Source of the DNA: Deltaproteobacteria bacterium
GTDB lineage: Bacteria; Desulfobacterota; Desulfobulbia; Desulfobulbales; UBA5123
Direction: 5' to 3'
DNA: 9,846 nt
Assembly (NCBI GenBank): GCA_021788685.1
Contig: JAJYKH010000077.1
Location: 1 to 9,846, forward strand
Numbering within the stretch: position 1 is the first letter of the stretch; every line of letters starts with the position of its first letter. The position numbers were made by a program, and so were the translations under genes. Positions 6,746-9,846 of the stretch are shown one piece after another. Under the pieces are notes generated by a model. The model did no database searches and was not told the DNA's origin. It saw only the letters and a list, made by a program, of their open reading frames with translations.

Positions 6746-7177
6746 GTGAACGAGGATAAAGGTCAAAAGCCAAGTATCTCTCCAGATGAGTACAAGGGGC
6801 TTATCAAGCAAATAAGTCTGAGTTCATTGGCTATGGAGCGGTGTGAAGCATCTTTGAAAAGAGAGAAATTCGGTCAACCTTTAGATGTAAAAATCGTTGA
6901 TGAGTCAGAATATAGACAGCTGGAGGATAGTAGTGTAGAAGTTTTGCAACAATACAAATTTGTAGCGAATAAGAGAAAGCAGAGGGAGCATATTGTTAGT
7001 ATTAGTTGCTCTTATAGGCTCGTTTACGAGATAAGTTTTCCTTTCCGTTCTGATTTCTTTGATATTTTTTTGAAAATAAATGTTCCTTTAAATACTTGGC
7101 CCTATTTTAGGGAATTTGTTAATAGTATTTGTAACAGAATGGATATACCAAAATTTATACTGCCACTGAGGAAGTGA
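6746..7177 (+). CDS. SecB-like chaperone of a toxin-antitoxin-chaperone (TAC) module
   Basis: A 143-aa protein with a SecB-type fold signature. After a charged start, residues 21-110 alternate as beta-strand-like segments (SSLAMERCEASLKREKFG, YKFVANKR, HIVSISCSYRLVYEISF). The most diagnostic part is the C-terminal block FFDIFLKINVPLNTWPYF (104-121) followed by REFVNSICNRMDIP and FILPLRK. This matches the SecB pattern 'hydrophobic strand, x-W/Y-P-Y-x-R-E-x-v, helix, x-P-x-x-x-L-x-P'. E. coli SecB is 155 aa; here the protein ends straight after the L-P block, so the last helix and the acidic SecA-binding tail are missing. That argues against a general export role and for a dedicated antitoxin chaperone, as for Rv1957 of M. 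tuberculosis. Start GTG chosen on its excellent ribosome site. It is strikingly AT-rich: one 60-base line near its 3' end is 17/60 G+C by hand count, versus 43/60 in a glycosyltransferase line. Confidence 0.8.
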   Translation: MNEDKGQKPSISPDEYKGLIKQISLSSLAMERCEASLKREKFGQPLDVKIVDESEYRQLEDSSVEVLQQYKFVANKRKQREHIVSISCSYRLVYEISFPFRSDFFDIFLKINVPLNTWPYFREFVNSICNRMDIPKFILPLRK

Positions 7178-7209
7178 GCTGTGTAAAGTTCTCGCTCGTG
7201 GCAGGCAGG

Positions 7210-7246
7210 CGGCAGCCATAGCCCCGCAGGGCAGCCGGATTTTTTT
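7210..7246 (+). terminator. Probable intrinsic terminator of the hicA-hicB-secB operon
   Basis: An outer stem CGGC (7210-7213)/GCCG (7234-7237) encloses a GCCC-CGCA-GGGC hairpin (7221-7232), followed after GA by seven Ts (7240-7246). The stem is interrupted by an unpaired AGCCATA on one side, so it is not ideal. It lies 33 bases after the chaperone stop and separates this operon from the convergent minus-strand operon. Confidence 0.55.
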
Positions 7247-7258
7247 AAAGAGCCTCTC

Positions 7259-7274
7259 GGCAGTGCTGCCTTTT
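7259..7274 (+). terminator. Second hairpin with short T-tract between convergent operons
   Basis: GGCAGTGCTGCC is a perfect palindrome that can fold as GGCA-GTGC-TGCC and is followed by TTTTCC on the plus strand. It could back up the preceding terminator. On the minus strand the same hairpin lies about 40 bases past the MshEN-like gene but is not followed there by a T-run. Confidence 0.35.
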
Positions 7275-7311
7275 CCTCCTTTCCAGCGGTTTGTCTCCCC
7301 GCCTTCAGAAA

Positions 7312-7701
7312 TCAAATCTCTCGGGCTTGGTTTCCCGTCCCGGCCCTCCCCCTGTGCTCGCGCACATATTCCTTCAGGGCCATGATGAGCTGGAAGCGAG
7401 TCATTCCGGTTTCCGCCACCAGGATCTTGCCGAGCGGCATGGTGGTTTCCTGCTGGAGGGCGGCCAGCTCCTCGACCTGGTCGGGGGTGAGGAGCCCCCG
7501 CTCGGTGGCGATCCGGCCGTAGCTGCCCCCGCCCCGGCGCTGGGCGAGGACGATCTGCACGTTCTGGAGGCGGGTGAGATAGCCGCATTCCACCGCCAGC
7601 TCTCCCAGGAGCATCCGCGTCTGCCGCTAGGTGGCCAGGGCGTTTTCGATCTCCGCCTCGGTCACCAGCCCCTTGCTCACGAGAAATTCGCCCAGACGCA
7701 T
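7312..7701 (-). pseudogene. MshEN-like (GspE N-terminal-like) repeat protein interrupted by an in-frame amber codon
   Basis: The reading frame runs from ATG 7701 to TGA 7312-7314 with one internal TAG (7627-7629). Before the stop are 24 residues, MRLGEFLVSKGLVTEAEI followed by ENALAT. After it, in the same frame, come 104 residues: RQTR, then MLLGELAVECGYLTRLQNVQ onward. The product, if read through, is 129 aa made of four MshEN-type motifs (L-G near the start, G at position 10, a hydrophobic helix, Q at 24) spaced by exactly five residues. MshEN domains of type II secretion/type IV pilus ATPases bind c-di-GMP through such paired motifs. Here only the first motif keeps the leading R-L-G; the later ones begin LLG, SYG and PLG, so binding strength is doubtful. 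The stop replaces the Gln expected at motif position 24, which a single CAG-to-TAG change explains. The gene starts two bases after the cyclase stop codon and is certainly in its operon. Re-initiation at ATG 7614 is possible, but I see no ribosome site. Sequencing error or true loss cannot be distinguished here. Confidence 0.75.
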
Positions 7702-7703
7702 GG

Positions 7704-9846
7704 CTACTTCGTCTTCATGATGTGGACGCCGTCCCAGTGCTTGCCCGGCGGCCGCACCTGGAAGTCGAGGCAGCGCTCCAGGTAGGTGAGGGCGGGGCCG
7801 TCGGCCGGGTCGAGGTCGATGATCCGGCTGAAGACCTCCACCGCCCGTTCCCACTTCCGCTCTTTGTAAAGGCGCACCCCCTCGTTGAAGAGGGCGAGCA
7901 TCTGCCGCCGCTGATCGTCCAGCTCCCCTTTGCGGGCGAGAAGCTCATAGATGACCACCACCTCCTGCTTGCCCACCACCCGCACCGCATCGAGCTCGCG
8001 CACCTCGAAACCATCGCCGCACGCCTCATGGGTCTCGCGGCTGATGAGGATCCGGGAGCCGTACTGCTTGTTTGCCCCTTCGAGGCGGGCGGCCAGGTTC
8101 ACCGCGTCGCCCATGACCGTGTAGTCCATGCGCATGGCCGAGCCCATGTTGCCGACCACCATGGGCCCGGTGTTGATCCCCATCCGCACCTCGATCCCGG
8201 GGAGCCCCCGCGCCCGCCACCCCTCCTGCAGCTCGGTAAGCCGTTCCTGCATCTCGAGGGCCATGAGGCAGCAGCTCCGGGCATGCCCGGGGTCTTCCAG
8301 CGGGGCCCCGAAGAAGGCGATGATGGCATCCCCCTCGTACTTGTCGATGGTGCCGCGATGGCGGAGGACGATCTCCGACATGGCGGTAAGGTATTCGTTG
8401 AGAAACTTGACCAGCGCCTCGGAATCCATCCGCTCGGAGAACGACGAGAAGCCGGCCACGTCGGAGAAGAAGACGGTCATGGTGCGGCGGCTGCCGCCTA
8501 GCTGGAGCTGGGAGGGGTCGCGCAAAAGCTGCTCGATCACCACCGGCGAGAGGTACTGGCTGAAGGCGCCTTGGATGAACCGCTTCTCGGATTCCTGGCG
8601 GACGAAGCGGTAGACCGGGAGCGCCAGGGAGACCAGGCCGATTTCGAGGAGGGGCGGCACCGAGTCGACCACCATCAGGTGGCGGCTGAACAGGTAATAG
8701 TGGCCGCCCAGCACGGCGCCGGCCATGGCGGCGACCGCCAGGCTGCCGCCAACCGCCCCCAGGCGGAGAAGGAGCAGGAGCAGAACGATCCCGACCGCGA
8801 TCACCGTTGCCGCGTCGATGAGCCGGGCCGGCAGGGGCGGTCCGGTGAGCACCCGGTGGTGGAGGATGTTGTCGATCACCGTGGCGTGCACCTCTACGCC
8901 GGGGAACACCGTGTCAAAGGGGGTGATCCGCAGATCTTCGAGGGCGGGGGCGGTGGGGCCGATGAGGACGATCTTGCCCCGGAGGGCCTCCGCCGGGACC
9001 GTGCCCTCGATGATGTCGGCGATGGAGTAATGGGGGAAAGTGCCGCGGGGCCCGTAATAGTTGATGCGCATCTCCCCTTGGGGGTCGGCGGGGATGGCGA
9101 TGTTCTTCCGCCCCATGAGCGCCACCTGCCGGACCCCCTTCGGGTCCACCATGATGAGCACCGCGCTCTTGAGGTACTTGCGGAGAACGGAGAGGGCGAG
9201 CGGCGGATAGAGGTGATCGTCCTCTCCGGGCCGCTCCACGTAATCGCGGTACTGGACGAGAAGCGGCACCGTGCGGACCGAGCCGTCCGCGGCCGGGTAG
9301 AAGTTGAAGTAGCCGGCCCGGGACGTGGCGCCGCTCACCGCCTCCACGTTGGCCTCCACCGCGTAGGCGCGGCGGAGCGGCAGGGCGAGGAGGCTGGTCC
9401 CCGCCTCCTTTTTCACCCCCGAGTAGCGGGATTTGGCGATGCTCGCCAAGTAGGCGGCCATCTCGCCCTCGGTCAGGTGCGCAAGGCCCTGGGGCGAGAA
9501 GTGGAAGAAATAGCCGAGCACCGCCCGCCGGGACCTCTTCAGGGCGTCGGCCAGGAGCTGGTCGCCGTCCGCCTCCCGCTCGGCCGCGGCGAGCAGCTCC
9601 CGCATGGCCCCATCGTTCCGGCCGGCCGCCTCCATCTGGCGGCGGACCGCATCGACCCCGGCGGTGCCCGTGGTCTCCGGGGAGGAGAAGACCACGTCGA
9701 AGCCGAACACCTTGGCGTCGTAAGCGGAAAGCTTTTCGGCCAGATCGGCCATGGTCCGGCGGGGCCACGGCCAGCGGCCCAGCTTGTCGATCGATTTTTC
9801 ATCGATGGCGGCGATAACCACTTCGTTCCCCGGCGCCACGGGGCCG
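7704..9846 (-). CDS. CHASE2-domain class III adenylate cyclase, 5' end beyond right edge
   Basis: A membrane receptor making cAMP from ATP in response to an unknown extracytoplasmic signal. In-frame codons (Gly, Pro) precede the first GTG at 9839, and the N-terminal membrane segment expected for CHASE2 is missing, so the start lies outside the window. Numbering from that GTG: CHASE2 sensor at about 1-335, with VVIAAIDEKSID (7-18), LGRWPWPRR (20-28), VFGFDVVFS (44-52), GEMRINYYGPRGTFPHYSI (255-273) and GKIVLIGPTAP (288-298). Three membrane segments follow at about 342-360, 363-383 and 395-413. The cyclase domain spans about 452-635: metal Asp in FFSDVAGFSS (D460), Lys500 and second metal Asp504 in DKYEGDAIIAFFG, adenine-specifying Asp578 in VMGDAVNLAARLE, transition-state Asn581 and Arg585. 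All catalytic residues are present, and Lys/Asp favour ATP over GTP. The C-terminal 60 residues form a single TPR-like helix pair (FNEGVRLYKERKWERAVEVF, then IIDLDPADGPA). Confidence 0.95.
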   Translation of the reverse strand, partial: GPVAPGNEVVIAAIDEKSIDKLGRWPWPRRTMADLAEKLSAYDAKVFGFDVVFSSPETTGTAGVDAVRRQMEAAGRNDGAMRELLAAAEREADGDQLLADALKRSRRAVLGYFFHFSPQGLAHLTEGEMAAYLASIAKSRYSGVKKEAGTSLLALPLRRAYAVEANVEAVSGATSRAGYFNFYPAADGSVRTVPLLVQYRDYVERPGEDDHLYPPLALSVLRKYLKSAVLIMVDPKGVRQVALMGRKNIAIPADPQGEMRINYYGPRGTFPHYSIADIIEGTVPAEALRGKIVLIGPTAPALEDLRITPFDTVFPGVEVHATVIDNILHHRVLTGPPLPARLIDAATVIAVGIVLLLLLLRLGAVGGSLAVAAMAGAVLGGHYYLFSRHLMVVDSVPPLLEIGLVSLALPVYRFVRQESEKRFIQGAFSQYLSPVVIEQLLRDPSQLQLGGSRRTMTVFFSDVAGFSSFSERMDSEALVKFLNEYLTAMSEIVLRHRGTIDKYEGDAIIAFFGAPLEDPGHARSCCLMALEMQERLTELQEGWRARGLPGIEVRMGINTGPMVVGNMGSAMRMDYTVMGDAVNLAARLEGANKQYGSRILISRETHEACGDGFEVRELDAVRVVGKQEVVVIYELLARKGELDDQRRQMLALFNEGVRLYKERKWERAVEVFSRIIDLDPADGPALTYLERCLDFQVRPPGKHWDGVHIMKTK

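Noticed and set aside
6746..7177. Housekeeping SecB
   Set aside because: It lacks the SecA-binding acidic tail, is unusually AT-rich for this chromosome, and sits in a toxin-antitoxin operon.
5800..7260. Prophage or transposon carrying the TAC genes
   Set aside because: No integrase, transposase, phage structural gene, tRNA attachment site or clear terminal inverted repeats were found; only composition and a weak direct repeat hint at insertion.
7627..7629. TAG as a programmed pyrrolysine or read-through codon
   Set aside because: The position corresponds to a conserved Gln one base change from TAG, no stem-loop typical of recoding was noticed downstream, and no suppressor tRNA is in the window. 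A point mutation or sequencing error is simpler, though not proven.
7722..8501. Plus-strand open frames opposite the adenylate cyclase
   Set aside because: They are antisense to an intact catalytic domain, rich in His, Leu, Glu and Gly, and lack ribosome sites.

Overview
The window looks like chromosomal DNA of a GC-rich Gram-negative bacterium, most likely a Geobacter-like member of the Desulfuromonadia. This is inferred from gene content (RND pump with a NodT-type outer-membrane lipoprotein, a CHASE2 adenylate cyclase followed by a small MshEN-like protein) and from the strong G/C bias of the flanks; no rRNA or species marker is present. I see no tRNA, rRNA, CRISPR array or transposase.

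Layout. Bases 2-4235 (+) hold the 3' part of an AcrB/MexB-type RND efflux pump gene and, almost directly abutting it, the gene for its outer-membrane channel lipoprotein. A REP-like palindrome follows (about 4281-4315). Next is a membrane-bound family 2 glycosyltransferase (4356-5555, +) and about 300 bp without a convincing gene. At about 5800 the composition switches sharply from GC-rich to AT-rich. The AT-rich block (about 5800-7180, +) carries three tightly packed genes: a HicA-like toxin, a HicB-like antitoxin with a long C-terminal extension, and a SecB-like chaperone. They are preceded by a perfect 18-bp palindrome and followed by a probable intrinsic terminator. GC-rich DNA then resumes with a convergent minus-strand operon: a CHASE2/class III adenylate cyclase that runs off the right edge, and a small protein built of four MshEN-type repeats whose reading frame is cut by an in-frame amber codon.

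The main discovery candidate is the hicA-hicB-secB cluster, read here as a toxin-antitoxin-chaperone (TAC) module. In the known TAC systems (type example HigB-HigA with the SecB-like Rv1957 of Mycobacterium tuberculosis) the antitoxin is stabilised by a dedicated SecB-like protein that binds a C-terminal 'chaperone addiction' extension. All the expected parts are visible here, but on a HicAB rather than a HigBA chassis, in an AT-rich insert with its own promoter/operator and terminator.

The second notable point is the MshEN-like gene. Its four 24-residue motifs are separated by exactly five residues, and the stop codon falls precisely on the conserved Gln at motif position 24. This points to a single CAG-to-TAG change in an otherwise intact c-di-GMP-receptor-type protein that is tightly linked to a cAMP-producing enzyme.
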